Positions 52,776 through 64,000 of a stretch of 64,000 nucleotides of DNA are shown one piece after another. Every line of letters begins with the position of its first letter. Positions within the stretch are counted from its first letter, which is position 1. Source of the stretch: Trebouxia sp. TZW2008 (taxonomy: Eukaryota > Chlorophyta > Trebouxiophyceae > Trebouxiales > Trebouxiaceae). The translations under genes were made by a program, and so were the position numbers. The notes beneath the pieces were generated by a model. It was not told where the DNA came from, made no database searches, and saw only the letters and a list, made by a program, of their open reading frames with translations. The stretch spans positions 372,001 through 436,000 of the forward strand of contig BDIU01000211.1 in NCBI GenBank assembly GCA_002118135.1, written 5' to 3'.

Positions 52776-55700
52776 TCACAGGTACAGGGAAGCTGCGAAG
52801 ATGATGTCCCTCTTGATCTTCTCCCTGCTTTGTTCAAACAAGGCCTCAAGATCTCCCTCCCCAATGACCTGAGCAGCGCTGCTGAGTTGGCGCAACACCT
52901 CCTCAATACGACGTACTGCCCTCACAAGCGAACCCTGCAGCATAAGTGCCCCCTGTCATCATCTAAGCCACAGCCACAGCAGTTCACTGAAGAAATGGTG
53001 TGTTGTCTGTGATGAGGCCGTATCAACATATGCAGCATCCTGCAGCTGTTTTGAGCAGGCAGGTTGCAGATTGACAAGTGGATGCAAGTTGAATTTAACT
53101 TGCTGTACACACATGCAGCAGACTAAATTGTAGTTGGCGCCTCAACAGAAAAATATGTTTAACACTTATGCCGACAAGACTGAGGCTCATAATCTCAAGC
53201 AGATCTGGTGTTACTTGCGTTGATAAGCATACAGCACAACTTAGCAGACATTGCAGTCAGCAGAATATAGCTAGCTGTACCTCAAAGACATCACTGAAGG
53301 TGATTTCAGCAGGAGTGGTGCCTTGTCACCAGGCAGAGTTCCCATCTATAATAGACCATATCAAGCTGTACTTCAAAAACATTGCTGCAGGAGAGGACTT
53401 TGGCACCAGGCAGAGACCACATCTACAGCAGAACAGCATTAAGCTGTATCCAAAAACTTTTCTTCATCACTTCAGCAGAAGTGGTGCTGTAGCACCAAAC
53501 AGAAGTTGCATCTACATAGTTCATAAAGCTGTACCTCAAAGACGTCAGTGAGGGTGAGAACTTTATCGAAAAGGGCGGCTTAGCACCAGGCAGCAAGTGC
53601 ATCTACATAGTTTGTGAAGCTGTACCTCAAAAGCGTCAGTAAGGATAATAACTTCGACAAAAGTTGCGCCTTGGGCACCAGGCAGAAGGCATCTGTCACA
53701 GACAACATCAAGCTGAATCTAAAGACATCAATGAGTATGAAAATTACATGATTGGTAACAGTGGCGCCTTGGCACCAGGCAAACAAGTCTTGTGTGACAG
53801 AAAAGATCAAGCTGTACCTCAAAATTGTCGGTGATGGTGAGGACTTTGGCAAAAGTGGCGCCTCAGCACCAGGCAGAGACAGTATCAACAACAGAAAAAA
53901 CGGAGCTTTACCTCAAAAACATCAGTGAGGGTGAGAACTTTGGCAAATGTTGCGCCTTGGCACCAGGCAGAGACTGCATCTATGATGTCTGGTCTGAAGG
54001 AGGTGGCGCAATCTTCAATGTCCACTGCCATCTTGCACTCCACTGCCACCTGAGCCGCATAATAGCAGCTGCTTTACTGATCCAGAAACACACAAAATGT
54101 GTTCAAATATTTGTTTTCAGAATGTGCAAGATGCATGAGCAAAGCGTCAGCACTCTGTGCTTCAGAGGCATGTGGAGCATGGAGACACCGCAGAGCATAC
54201 AAAGCAGGCAAAGCATGCAGAGCACATACCTTTGCAACAGTACGGGCAGCTTCACAGAGGGCGCCGTATGGGCCTTGCATGTCCTCTCGCACCTTCTGCC
54301 CAGTTTCTGCCCTCTCCTGCCAGATGAAACAGGAGGCAAGAGCTACAACCTGATCTGGACTCAACTCCTGCATATCCCAACCACCCTCAGCCATGCTGCT
54401 GAAGAGCATTTGGTCCCAAGTATTATTTGGACGTATCAGCTCTACAACAGAGTCCAGTGATGGTATCACCATGCAAATATGAAAGGCACAAAGCACAGCA
54501 TGGCATCCAAATCATTGCCACAGTATGGGAGTGACAGTCCCCTACGATGTTCAGCATGTCCACCATGGGAAAACATTGCTGTGTCATGCTGCTTGTTCAT
54601 GCAGCTTGCCCAGCAGGTTGCAGCAGCAAAGGCAATCCACATGAAGTTGACGTTCAACACTGGCAGCCACCTGTGACACTATGTGGAAGACACGTTCAGT
54701 CAACACCAGCTCATTAGCACTGGACAGTGCAATGAGCTGACTTGCAGTGGAGTCTTCAAGGTGAGTGCTGATGCTAAATGTGCACGCACTGCACTGCAAC
54801 AGACTGCACGGCACAATAAACATCAGCTCGCACCTTGAAGGCTTAATCGCAAATCAACTCAGTAAATATCAGCTGGTGAGCCATTGTCAGTGCACATGCG
54901 CTGCACACAGAGATTGAGAGGCAGAAATATTTGTGCTTCGTGCAATGCACACTCAGAAACAGCAGTCACCTTGCATAATCCGTCAAAAATAAGCTCAGTG
55001 AACACTAGCTCATCAGCACTCGAGATTGCACACAGAGAGAGATAGGATTTTACAAGCTTCATGCACTGCACAGTCCATGTCAGCAGTCACCTTGAACACC
55101 CCGTTGAAAATCAGCTCAGTCAACACAAGCTCATCAGCACTTTGGATCTCAGCTGCAGCTCTCCCCTTGACAGTCACGATGCCATCACTGTCCACATAAC
55201 CCAGGCGTCGCAGCACCCTGCGGCGCGCTTTCAGCTCTGACTGCAAAATCAGGTTTTGTGCTGCTTTGACTTCCTTTCTTGCTAGCCTTGCTTTCTCTGC
55301 CAATGCCTGCAGCATTGATAGTTTCAGGTCAGCAGGCCTTGTTGCCGCAGAATCACATTTTCTGCTTCTTTGACTTCCTATCTTGCCAGCTTTGCTTTCT
55401 CCGCCAATGCAACAGCACTAGCTGAGGGTCAGCGAGCCTTGCTGTGGCAACACAAAGTTTAATGCTGCTTTAAATTCCTTTCTTGCCAGCCTTGCTTGCT
55501 CTACTAGCGCCTGCAAAAGCATGAGATTAAAGTTAGCAAGCCTTGCCATAAGCTTTGTGCTGCTTTGACTTCCTTTCTTGCTAGCCTTGCTGTCTCTGCC
55601 AACGACTGCACAAGCACCAGCACAGCTTAGCCAGCTGTACCACTGTGAGCAGTAGCTTTTGTGCTGCTTTGAGTTCCTGTCTTGCTAGCCTTGCCTTCTC

Positions 55701-58700
55701 TGCGAGAACCTGCAGAAGCGTTGCAGCTTTGGTTGTGGTTGCATTCAGCTTACTCTGCCATTTTTGATACCTCAGGTGCATCAGTGATTTGCCTGACTTA
55801 CTTGAATGAGAGACTTTAGACAAGCCAGGCTGTCAGGTGATGCTTGAGCTATGACTGAAACCATAACATTTGTCCAGAAACAGCAGCTGAAGCTTGACCT
55901 GCTTGTGTCTCAGAGGGAGATGGGACCGTGTGTTACAGCTGGTACAATACATCTATGCAAGACCATCAGCTGACGCATTACCTGCTTGTGCCTCAGCAGC
56001 GTAAGGCGCTCTTGCAAAGTTGGACTGCTGGCAAGGGGGTGCTTTACCAACAACCCCTCCAAGGTTTCTGACTTGCGCTGGGCTTTACGGTATTCCCCGT
56101 CTGTAATGGACATGTCAGTTTCTGGATCTAGTTCAGGCAAGTCCCTCTTGAAACGCTTCCTGACCTCGTTGATGGCCTGCAGCAACAGTGCAATCAATTG
56201 ATGCAACATATTCCATTTCTGCCTGGTGTGCTTGGTCATCTCATCATTTCAGTTCTCATGCTATCTTCTCTGAATCAATTCAGTTCTCTTGCTAGCTTTT
56301 ACCGGTGACATAAGTAGAGAATTAAGCAGCTCTGCCTGGATTGGGCACAGTCAATCAACTACAACAGTTGTGTCCTTGATTGCATAAAGATATGAGCTTT
56401 GTGACAAAGTCAACTTGATACCTAAATCAATCAACTGCAACAATATGTAGATTCAAATGCTACACAACGCTAATGCATTGCCCACCAGTAATTCGCCTAC
56501 TCACCATCACCGACAATGAGGAATGTAAAGAAGCAAAGCAGATGTGACAATCAAAAGCACTAAGCAATGAGCATCACAGCAGATCACTTTGGTGCAGTAC
56601 AAATCAACAGTGATTGTCACATGTTGCATGACTCAGAATATGCAAACATCCGACAGGGTCACCTTGATGCCTAGAGCCCTTGCATCAGGTTGCCTGAGGT
56701 CCTTGGACAGGTAGATTCTGACGCTGCTCAGGGCTTCCAGCTCTTCAAGCCTAACAGGCACCACCTGAGGACTCCCTGCCGCATCAGACGCCACACACAC
56801 CGCTCGCCTGCAAACCAAGACAGCAATCATGGTGAAGATTCAGGTAACAAGCATCATCAGGCAAGAGAACGTTGCTGGGAGAGAGTCTGACTCTGCTGAG
56901 GGCTTCCAACTCGTCAAGCCTGACAGGCGCCACTTGAGGATTCCCTGCCTCATCAGCCGCCACACACGCTGCTTGCACTCATTCTGCGTCGGCTCACAGG
57001 ACTTCAGCCAAAACAGAAAAGTCAACAGCTTTGCCAACGCACTTTATGCCAGTGCACTGACAGTACAGTTGTCACGTTAAATGCCATCAGAGCCTGATCA
57101 ATTTCTTTGTGCAGTGCCAGCAGCAGAGGACATCCATGATAGAATGCATGCGTAAGTGATGGCTGCGCGCACAACGTGCAAAGCACTACCAGGGTGTGGA
57201 AACTCACACAGCATACTACAGTGCAAGTTCCATGCCTGAAACAGATTTGCAAAGCGTACAAGGCACAGTATGACCTAACATGGTACCTCTTGGGACCAGT
57301 GCCAGGTACGCTGTCAGCTTCACAATTGACCAACACATCCACAATGTATGGTCCCTCCTTTCTCTTCTTATGGCTTTCACCATCTCCACCATCTGTGTTT
57401 TCCTTCTTGCCCACACGTTCAAAATTGACCACAGCACCCCAGACTGGGCTTGCCAAAGCGTGCTCAGCATGCCTACCACTTGTACTTGTATCCCCATCCT
57501 CCAAACCTGAGTTGCAGGTCATTGCAGTCATAAGATGTGATGTGATGCTGTATGTTGTCATGTGAAGCTACTTTGCAGAAAAGGTTTTGAGTGTGCTTTT
57601 GACAATGCAGCTTGATTGCTGATGAGTCAAAGCGTTTTGTGATATGACTGAAACAGGATTCTGCTGCATGACAGTACCATGCAAAAGGCTATACCATGGA
57701 GTAGAGACAGCACAGCACAGCACAGCACAGCACAGCACAGCACAGCGCAGCGCAGCGCAGCGCAGCACAAGCGTTTGGGATTGCAGGCACACAGTTTTGA
57801 CGCAAAACATGAGCATCTGACTTACTTGATGTTGTTGTTGCAATGTTGACAAGGCGTCCAGGCTGTAGAAAGGGCAGCACATGACGGGGCTGGTTCACTA
57901 CAGCCCTCATGGCTGCCTTTGCAGCTGCCAGCTGCTGCTGCAGCTGTAGGTATGACTCAACCAGCTCCTCTTGAGACACTTGTACCTTGTCTCGCTCCGC
58001 CTGTATAGCAACAAGCGGCGTGATTCGGTTGTAGGCTTGCAAAATGTGAGACAGTACAAATCAGTCAGACAATGCACAAGCCATGTCGTAGTCGACGTCG
58101 TTGTTGGCTACATGTGCGGTTGTATCTGGTCATACGGACTTTATGTGTCAGCTTAAGCATTGCAAAAAGCGTTATTAAGCTGTGGCTTAAGATTTTGAAA
58201 GTCTGATGCAAATTTTATTGCATATATTGTCGAATAAGTACATGCATGCCATCATCTCCGGACAATGCAGTGCCAATCCCTCTTACCTCCAGATCTTGAA
58301 CCTGTTTCTCCAGTTGAGGCAAGGAGCGCTCCATCTGGAACTGGCGGTAAGACGCCCGCAGTAGTGTTTCAGGGTTTGCCCCCTCAACCCTGAGCATGTT
58401 CAGCAGCATATTGTACCCCAGGTGAAATTCGCTGTGGAGGGTATCCGGTGCGCCCTTGACCATATCCTTGGCTAATCCTGGTTCCATTTTGGTGTCCAGC
58501 ATCAAAACCACAACTCCCTTGTCATCCAGACCACGCCTGCCTGCTCTCCCACTCATCTGAATGTACTCTCCTGAGGTCACCCACCTACGCACAGACACCT
58601 CAAACTGTCTGTGGATTACAGCAGGGTTCAACAGGCGACATGAGCAATCAAGTTTGGCAGAACTGAGCAGGATTCAGCTTAGACAAGAGGTCATTAGTGG

Positions 58701-61700
58701 GTATCACAGTGTATTATTCAAAAGACTGCTGCTGGAAAGAGACATCACAAGGCATTTTGAACGCAAGCTTGACATCCATATGGCCCATAGATAACAGCTT
58801 TGTGGGGAGTTGCCTGCTTTTGGAGGGACTGTGTCCTTATTTGCATGGGCTAAGACAGATGTTCTGTTGCCACAATGCAGTCCTATGCAAGTGCATACAC
58901 AGCATGGTGAAATGCACAAGAGAGCAGTCCAGTGCAGAGTGCAAATTGCCCAATGAAACTGTGATATGCAGCCTGCTGACCTGAAAGCTCCCCCATCAAA
59001 CTTGCGCGCATTGGTGAAGACCACAGTCTTGGCAGGCATGTTCAGCCCTGTGGAGAATGTCTCTGTGGCAAAAAGCACCTGCACGGTAATAAAGCAAAGG
59101 TGGACATACATCAAAGCAGCACCATTCAGATGCTCATGACTACATACACTTAGCACCTGCTTTGGTTATTTACATTTGGTCCTGTAACGCAAACTCTGCC
59201 GCAGAGTTTCATGCAGGACCAGTTGCTTGATGCATGATCTCCAAGCGCGTGTTGTAAGTCTCAAAGGTAAGAACATGGTGCTGTCTAGTTTGCATAGAGC
59301 AACACCTTGATGTGACCCTATCGGAACTCATCGACTTCCTTCAGCATTAGCAGCAGCCTCAAATGATGCATCCCCTTCTTCAACACAGCAACTGCTCACC
59401 GCGATCATCCGACACCGTTGGTAGAACATAGCATGTCACCATTTTGACTAGTTGCTGACCTTGATGAGGCCCTCTTGAAAGAGGATCTCAATGACTTCCT
59501 TGAGGATTGGTAGCAGCCCAGAGTGATGTACCCCTACCCCCCTCTTGAGCATGGGTAAAATGGCATGAATGTGAGGTAGCCTGCGATCTTGCTCGCTCAG
59601 AATGTCCACAGCATTCCAGAAGACGCCCTCTACCACTTTCTTCTCAGCATCATCATTCAGATCCATGTCTATCATCTGAACCACCAGTCCTGACTTTAGT
59701 TGCAAGAAGCAGAAGCCGTGTTTGCTCTGCATGCCTGTTTGCAGCAAGGCTCACAGTGTTCACCATCACAAGCGGCTGAGCCTTTCATTTCTTTCTGCCA
59801 TGCAAAGCGTCATTTTTTCCTGCCATGCAAAGCATTAGGATTGCTGCAGGAACGTATCAACAGATGCGCACACATAACATACCTGCTTAGCCAGGTTCTC
59901 ACACTCCTTTTTGCTGAAGCTGAAAACAATCAATGGGTCGTAGTTGCGCTCCATACACATCCGCACAATCTTGTAAATGTCAGGCTTCTCGTTGGGGCCG
60001 GTTTTGGAATTGCCCTTCTTGTTGCCCTTGCCTGAATTGGCTCCTGGCCTGCCCTTGGCTTCAGCAGCAGCTTCTGTCAGGGCTCCAATGGCTTTCTGGA
60101 AATTATCTTCTCTGAACGTGCCTACACAGAACTCAGTGCAGTGATGATAGGCATCCCATTCTCAGCAAAAGCACCAGGGTCCTCGCATGGTCCAGCTCAA
60201 TACACACAGAACTCAAAGAATGCAGATGAGTCTGGCTGATCCTTCAGAATCAAGCTGAGGACCAACTGACATTGGGTCAGACAGACTGCTGCCTTGCTGA
60301 CATCATTGGGTGTAGACACTGTTTGGTAAATGCTGAAAGCTATGTTTCTCTTGACTCAACTCACTGGAAGGAGCATCCATGTGCTTCAGTATACATGCCT
60401 TCGCAACTCATCAGAAGGCATTTTAAACACTTTACATCAAGTGCCGCACAGTGCTTGACGCCACCACTGCATGTTGCCAGCAACTCATACACCCTCAACA
60501 ACCTCAACCTATGTCACCTTTGACAAATGCGTCAGCAACAGCGAGTCCAAACTCTGTGCAGCCCTACTCAGCGTCTAGACAGAGTGAAGCAGCCTGCCTA
60601 CCTTTCTCATCAACCACCATATAGAGTCCTTGAGCCCCTGATGGGAACAGGTAATGCTGAAGAGGAGTGGGCCGGTAGTCTGTGTACACCACATGACATG
60701 GAGATCGGTGTGTTTTGGCAATCCACTCAGCAAACTCTCTGGCATTTGGGATTGTAGCTGACAGGAAAACAAAACGGGCTGTTTTGGGAGCCATGATGAT
60801 GCTCTCCTCCCAGACTACACCCCTCTCCTTATCCCTCAGGTAGTGAATCTCATCATACACAATCAGTTGCACCTGCACACAGTCAATCAAGCAACTTGTG
60901 TACAAACAGTGACTAAGATGACTTGAAATGGACTTTCCTCGGTGAAGGTCATACACAATAACAGGAAGTCATGCCCGTGTCGAAGTGCAGGGGCTGATGG
61001 CAACTGCTTGTGGGCTTGGGCATGTATTGATGTCACTGTTGTTGACAAACTGCTTGACTCCGTCAGCAGCGCGAGTGAGCCATGAGGCAAGAGATCTGAG
61101 CCAGCTGCTCATTGTATGAGACTAGCCGAGGTCACTCTGTTGCTCAGACAGGGTGCTTTACTGTCTTGACGAAGGCAAAACTACTGTCCAGGACTTGCTT
61201 TGCTCAATGCAAAATCTGAGAATAATTGAAAGGGCTATCAAGCTAGAAAATTAATGCTGTCTCTGCACGCAAGACATGCGAAGTAGAGCCTTGGCCAGCA
61301 GCGTATGACAGCTCACCTCTCGTACAACTTCGCTTCCTTTGTACAGCATGCTCCGCAGAATCTCAGTTGTCATTACTAAGCATGACGCGTTGGGGTTGAT
61401 TGTGACATCTCCTGTCATAAGCCCAACATCCTGAAACTCTTCATACAGCTGGCGGTATTTCTGCATGCACGCATGACAGCCATGTCATCAGCATAGCATG
61501 CAATGCATGATGGATTGATGATACAGCCTTGGGTGCACAATGCAGGCAGAGATTTATGCCTGTTGCTAAGCAGGTTTGGCTAACAGCAACTTGTGCATCA
61601 CTGCATTTGTACATGACTGACAACAGGCAGCGGTGCGTCTTGCATACGGATCGGGCAGTTGTACATGTGTGAGCTTGCTGTACCTGATTGCTCAGTGCCT

Positions 61701-62293
61701 TTAGAGGAGATGTATATATGACCCTCTGATTGTCCCTGCAAGTCAGCATTGCATGGTGATTCTAGCATGTCAATTGGAATAGAAGAGTTGGAAGTCAAGC
61801 TCAGTTCACCTGAGAGCCATGGCAAAAGCGTACTCAGCCACCACAGTCTTTCCCGCTGAAGTGTGGGCAGCAACCAGCACACTGTGACCTGCGCGTACAG
61901 TACTGCAGGGTCACTCTGGCAAAGCAGTAATGTGTCGGTCCTCATGCTCTAGGAGCGACGACATCCAGCCACAAATGGTTTGCTTGACAGCATTCAAGCC
62001 AGGAGAGAGCCTGCCGCTGGCTGACCTGTTTCAAGACTGTTGATCGCTGTCTGCTGAAAGGGGTCCAGCGCAAAAGCATATTCCTTGGCAGACGGTGCCG
62101 TAGATTTGCTGGGTGGCAATGGACTCCCTTGCAATCCCGGAGGCCAAGCTACTTCATGCGTGCACGTCTTGTCGTTGGCTTGAATTAGGTTTACACCGTT
62201 AGGGGATGCGGCTATCCGGTCGTCCTCAAGCTTTGACGATTTGTGCGATCGGTCGACCGTATCTGCGTCGCGCGGTCTCTTGCTGCCAACCAT
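52776..62293 (-). CDS. MTR4: MTR4-type nuclear exosome RNA helicase (Ski2-like)
   Basis: Seventeen exons chain in phase: 62293-62026, 61888-61810, 61735-61684, 61460-61317, 60872-60602, 60121-59883, 59693-59460, 59078-58981, 58584-58287, 58000-57826, 57506-57287, 56807-56663, 56176-55982, 55306-55091, 54367-54230, 54049-53912 and 52934-52776 (1022 aa, the usual MTR4 size). MTR4 unwinds RNA for the 3'-5' nuclear exosome, often within a TRAMP-like complex. Visible motifs are Walker A AHTSAGKT (~96-103), the DEIH box YDEIHYLRD (~187), SAT in [12 protein letters not shown] (~212), [17 protein letters not shown], and motif [12 protein letters not shown] (~472). The arch/KOW insertion region follows, then the C-terminal DSHCT end, which closes [14 protein letters not shown]. 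The full arch favours MTR4/HEN2 over cytosolic SKI2. The start at 62293 (MVGSKRPRD) gives a basic, NLS-like N-terminus; an upstream in-frame ATG at 62368 is possible. Several introns contain exon echoes. Confidence 0.95.
53320..53905 (-). repeat. Exon-echo array of MTR4 exon 54049-53912 (7 copies)
   Basis: The final intron is mostly seven tandem decayed copies of the exon end [19 protein letters not shown] plus donor. The anchor CACCAGGCAG (antisense of the AWCQ codons) starts at 53327, 53404, 53493 (variant CACCAAACAG), 53584, 53676, 53773 and 53867, and at 53961 in the true exon. The spacings are 77, 89, 91, 92, 97, 94 and 94 bp. Each copy also repeats the donor region (antisense AAGCTGTACCTCAAA). 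Divergence tends to increase away from the real exon, fitting serial outward duplication. Confidence 0.88.
54666..55030 (-). repeat. Exon echoes of MTR4 exon 55306-55091 (3' end, 3 copies)
   Basis: Three decayed copies of the exon 3' end and donor lie downstream in transcript sense, at about 54666-54740, 54830-54900 and 54961-55030. On plus, they keep forms of CAGCAGTCACCTTG, CAACTCAGTNAACAC and AGCTCATCAGCACT. The spacing is ~130-150 bp. Confidence 0.75.
55340..55725 (-). repeat. Exon echoes of MTR4 exon 55306-55091 (5' end, 4 copies)
   Basis: Four copies of the segment encoding [16 protein letters not shown] lie upstream in transcript sense, at about 55361-55420, 55461-55515, 55555-55615 and 55655-55720. 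On plus, each reads like TTTGACTTCCTTTCTTGCTA then GCCTTGCTTTCTCTGCCAA. The same exon thus has echoes on both sides, each derived from its nearer end. Confidence 0.8.
56845..56990 (-). repeat. Exon echo of MTR4 exon 56807-56663, frame still open
   Basis: The segment encodes [20 protein letters not shown] then [12 protein letters not shown], compared with [20 protein letters not shown] and [13 protein letters not shown] in the true exon. The copy loses the [13 protein letters not shown] end and has no good donor at the matching place. Because over 30 codons stay open with mostly conservative changes, an alternative exon cannot be ruled out. Confidence 0.75.
57708..57769. repeat. Pentanucleotide microsatellite (CACAG/CGCAG)n
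   Basis: About twelve tandem 5-bp units in an MTR4 intron: a run of CACAG changing to CGCAG toward the right. It explains the low-complexity Cys/Ala/Leu-rich reading frames on minus here. Confidence 0.95.
59310..59400 (-). repeat. Exon echo of MTR4 exon 59693-59460
   Basis: On plus, TCGACTTCCTTCAGCATTAG and GATGCATCCCCTTC repeat TGACTTCCTTGAGGATTGG and GATGTACCCCTACC of the exon end. The copy lies ~60-150 bp downstream of the exon in transcript sense. It is strongly decayed. Confidence 0.6.
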
Positions 62294-63019
62294 CTTGACG
62301 AAAGTGTCGAGACGCTGGTTGCGCAGTTCTCTGCTGCACTGCAGCGCGGCGAATGCAGTCACATGCATTACTAAAATGAGTCACGCCTGAAGCTCTTGGG
62401 CTTCAGTGTGCTACAGCATGCCGTTTGACAGCCAAAGTTGCTCTTCACCTTGCATCACTTTTATGCACTGGGTCGAGGTCAATTCACAACACGCGATTTC
62501 GGTCTGACTGAATGCCAATGACGATCAAGATTTGCGTGACACACATTGTGACATGATGCATGCGCAGCAGCTGCAGGACCTTGCATGAAACAATCCCGAA
62601 AGCCCTGGCCCACAAAATTGATACTTTATTGTCAACCTTTTGGCACCTGGCATCATGCATTACGCGTTGCTGGCTTGCAGACCACCTGAAATCTGCAGAC
62701 CATTGAACGGTGCCTGATGTTGCTGCATACTTGCTCATGGCAATTTGACCATTTTTACTCCATGATGCAATAAATTGGCCTGACACTCATTGGCAAAAGC
62801 ATGTCATTGATCAACTTGCAACAGTGATGGAGCAAGCCAGTGCAATGTTGTCATGCCAAGTACCTGTCACAAGCATCTCTGACATTGTGGCTGAGCCGTG
62901 CTGCGTCGTTTAGCACTGATAGAAGCACAGGCTTTCAGTTACGCTCAGGGATTTCAGTTTATGGGTAAGCATGTGATGCAGAATTTGTGTCAAGCTCAAG
63001 TGCAACAAGTTCAACTCAC
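62294..63019. other. MTR4 promoter side and 3' region of the right-edge gene
   Basis: No exon that I can support lies in this 0.7 kb. It must include the MTR4 5' UTR and promoter (GC-richer near 62294-62400) and possibly the last exon(s) of the minus-strand gene at the right edge. Confidence 0.4.
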
Positions 63020-64000
63020 TTGTTCCAGCAATTGCAAAGGGTGCGCCAGCTGGCTCAGACTGTCCAGGAATCTGGCTGCAGCCAGGCACTCTTGGTAGCT
63101 CTCAAGGCCGCTTCCCTGCAGCGATTTACAACGTAGACAACAAGAATACCTGAATGCAAACAAGTGACATCATAGGAGTATCATAAACAGAAACAGTGTC
63201 AAGCAACATCAATTTTGCTCTGATAAGAGATACAGACACAGTGACAATTGTGAATAAATGGCAATGACCACAATGATGATGCAAAACCCTGTGACAACCC
63301 TGATGATGTTGCAAAACATGGCAACGACGGGGACAATGACAACTCACATTAGACAGGATACAACAGTGACTGTGTCAACAATATACTCGACATGAGCAGA
63401 CTTGCAAGTCAGCATATGTACTAGATATTGACAGTGAAACAGATGAGGCCCTCAAGGCTTCGACAGGCTGCATCTGCTTTTGAATAGGCAGCGATGCCTT
63501 TCATGGTAAAGTCTATATAGCCAGAAGCAGGTGTGCACGTACAGAGTTTTGCTGTCTGCAAATGAAACATTATGCAGTTACATGCACCAGACACCGCAAG
63601 CATGCCAGCTCAATCTTGAGGTGTAATGTCTGGCCAGCCAATCTGATTGCTACAAGCGCGCTGGACCCATGCGCAATCATACCTTGTAAAGCTTCTGCGC
63701 ACAGGCATCCATCAGCTGTGCAGCCTTGGGCAGGCGGGACTGCATGCCTTTATCTGCTGGTGGTGGTGGACATCTAGGCGCTGATCCCACAGTCTGGCTA
63801 GGCATGCTGCAGCTAAGTGCAGAGTTGGATCATGTTCCTTTCTGTTTGCCCTTTCCATGTCAGCTTGGAACACAGCCTCTGCCTCAGCGAGATGCTCTGA
63901 CTGTAACCAGCTGGCAAGGTTGTCATTGGCCAGCAGGTCGTACTTGGCATTCAGGTGCAGCAGTGCAGCATCAATGTACTTGTCATCATCTGCAGCGCCA
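63020..64000 (-). CDS. Unidentified gene, partial, running off the right edge
   Basis: Splice-flanked coding pieces on minus are 63115-63020 (GCAG|GGAAGCGG to CAA|GTGAGT, encoding SYQECLAAARFLDSLSQLAH), a piece starting at 63555 (GCAG|ACAGC, encoding DFTMKGIAAYSKADAACRSL) and one ending at 63684 (TACAAG|GTATGA, encoding SRLPKAAQLMDACAQKLYK). From the edge to about 63785, a further open piece encodes YIDAALLHLNAKYDLLANDN then LASWLQSEHLAEAEAVFQAD. The pieces look alpha-helical and TPR-like. The edge piece and the 63684 piece are in different frames with no obvious intron between, so an exon boundary or an indel is missed. I do not recognise the family. The transcript would end upstream of MTR4, in the same orientation. 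Confidence 0.45.

Noticed and set aside
52671..53012. 113-codon plus-strand frame
   Set aside because: Antisense to the last MTR4 exon, which ends [14 protein letters not shown] on minus.
53320..53970. Ordinary satellite or CRISPR-like array
   Set aside because: The unit is clearly the MTR4 exon end [16 protein letters not shown] and its donor.
53825..54460. 211-codon open frame on plus
   Set aside because: Antisense shadow of two MTR4 exons and their echo copies.

Overview
The window is nuclear DNA of a photosynthetic eukaryote, most likely a green alga of the trebouxiophyte type. This is inferred from a plant-type acetolactate synthase, a plastid RNA-maturation HAT-repeat protein, a plant-type mitochondrial bS6, genes split by many GT-AG introns with TGCAG acceptors, and about 48% GC by eye. 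The species cannot be named from the sequence. I rebuilt gene models by hand from homology, reading frame and splice phase. Wherever a full model is given, the exon lengths sum to a whole number of codons.

Layout, left to right: (1) 1-2833 has no recognisable gene but holds a ~280-nt imperfect long hairpin at 1921-2201. (2) A two-exon mitochondrial ribosomal protein bS6 gene lies on the minus strand (2834-3350), divergent from a ten-or-more-exon acetolactate synthase gene on plus (4724-12775). (3) Two tandem four-helix membrane-protein genes on plus have superimposable exon structure (13881-14925, 15790-16829). (4) A 12-exon HCF107/Mbb1-like HAT-repeat gene follows on plus (17625-24514). (5) Next is a minus-strand cluster of intronless BTB/POZ genes (26151-35473), one of them broken by a 317-bp duplication. 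(6) A 15-exon NAA25 gene (NatB N-terminal acetyltransferase auxiliary subunit) is on minus (36072-46967), divergent from (7) a 7-exon DUF1664 membrane/coiled-coil gene on plus (47569-49725). (8) Then come a frameshifted BTB pseudogene (50670-51432), a short assembly gap, and the 3' tail of a probable LINE with an (ATTG)n end. (9) A 17-exon MTR4-type exosome RNA helicase is on minus (52776-62293). (10) An unidentified minus-strand gene runs off the right edge.

The most striking property is shared by all four large genes. Their introns, and in one case the 3' flank, are filled with decayed tandem copies of the neighbouring exon plus its splice junction. I found about twenty such sites ('exon echoes'), from single copies to arrays of seven or more, at spacings of roughly 80-160 bp. 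Most carry stops or indels, but several keep splice signals and partly open frames. This looks like intron growth by repeated local duplication of exon-intron junctions, and it explains most long spurious ORFs in the window.

The genes do not form a pathway. They are housekeeping functions (branched-chain amino acid synthesis in the plastid, mitochondrial translation, plastid mRNA maturation, protein N-acetylation, nuclear RNA surveillance) interspersed with a lineage-expanded BTB family.
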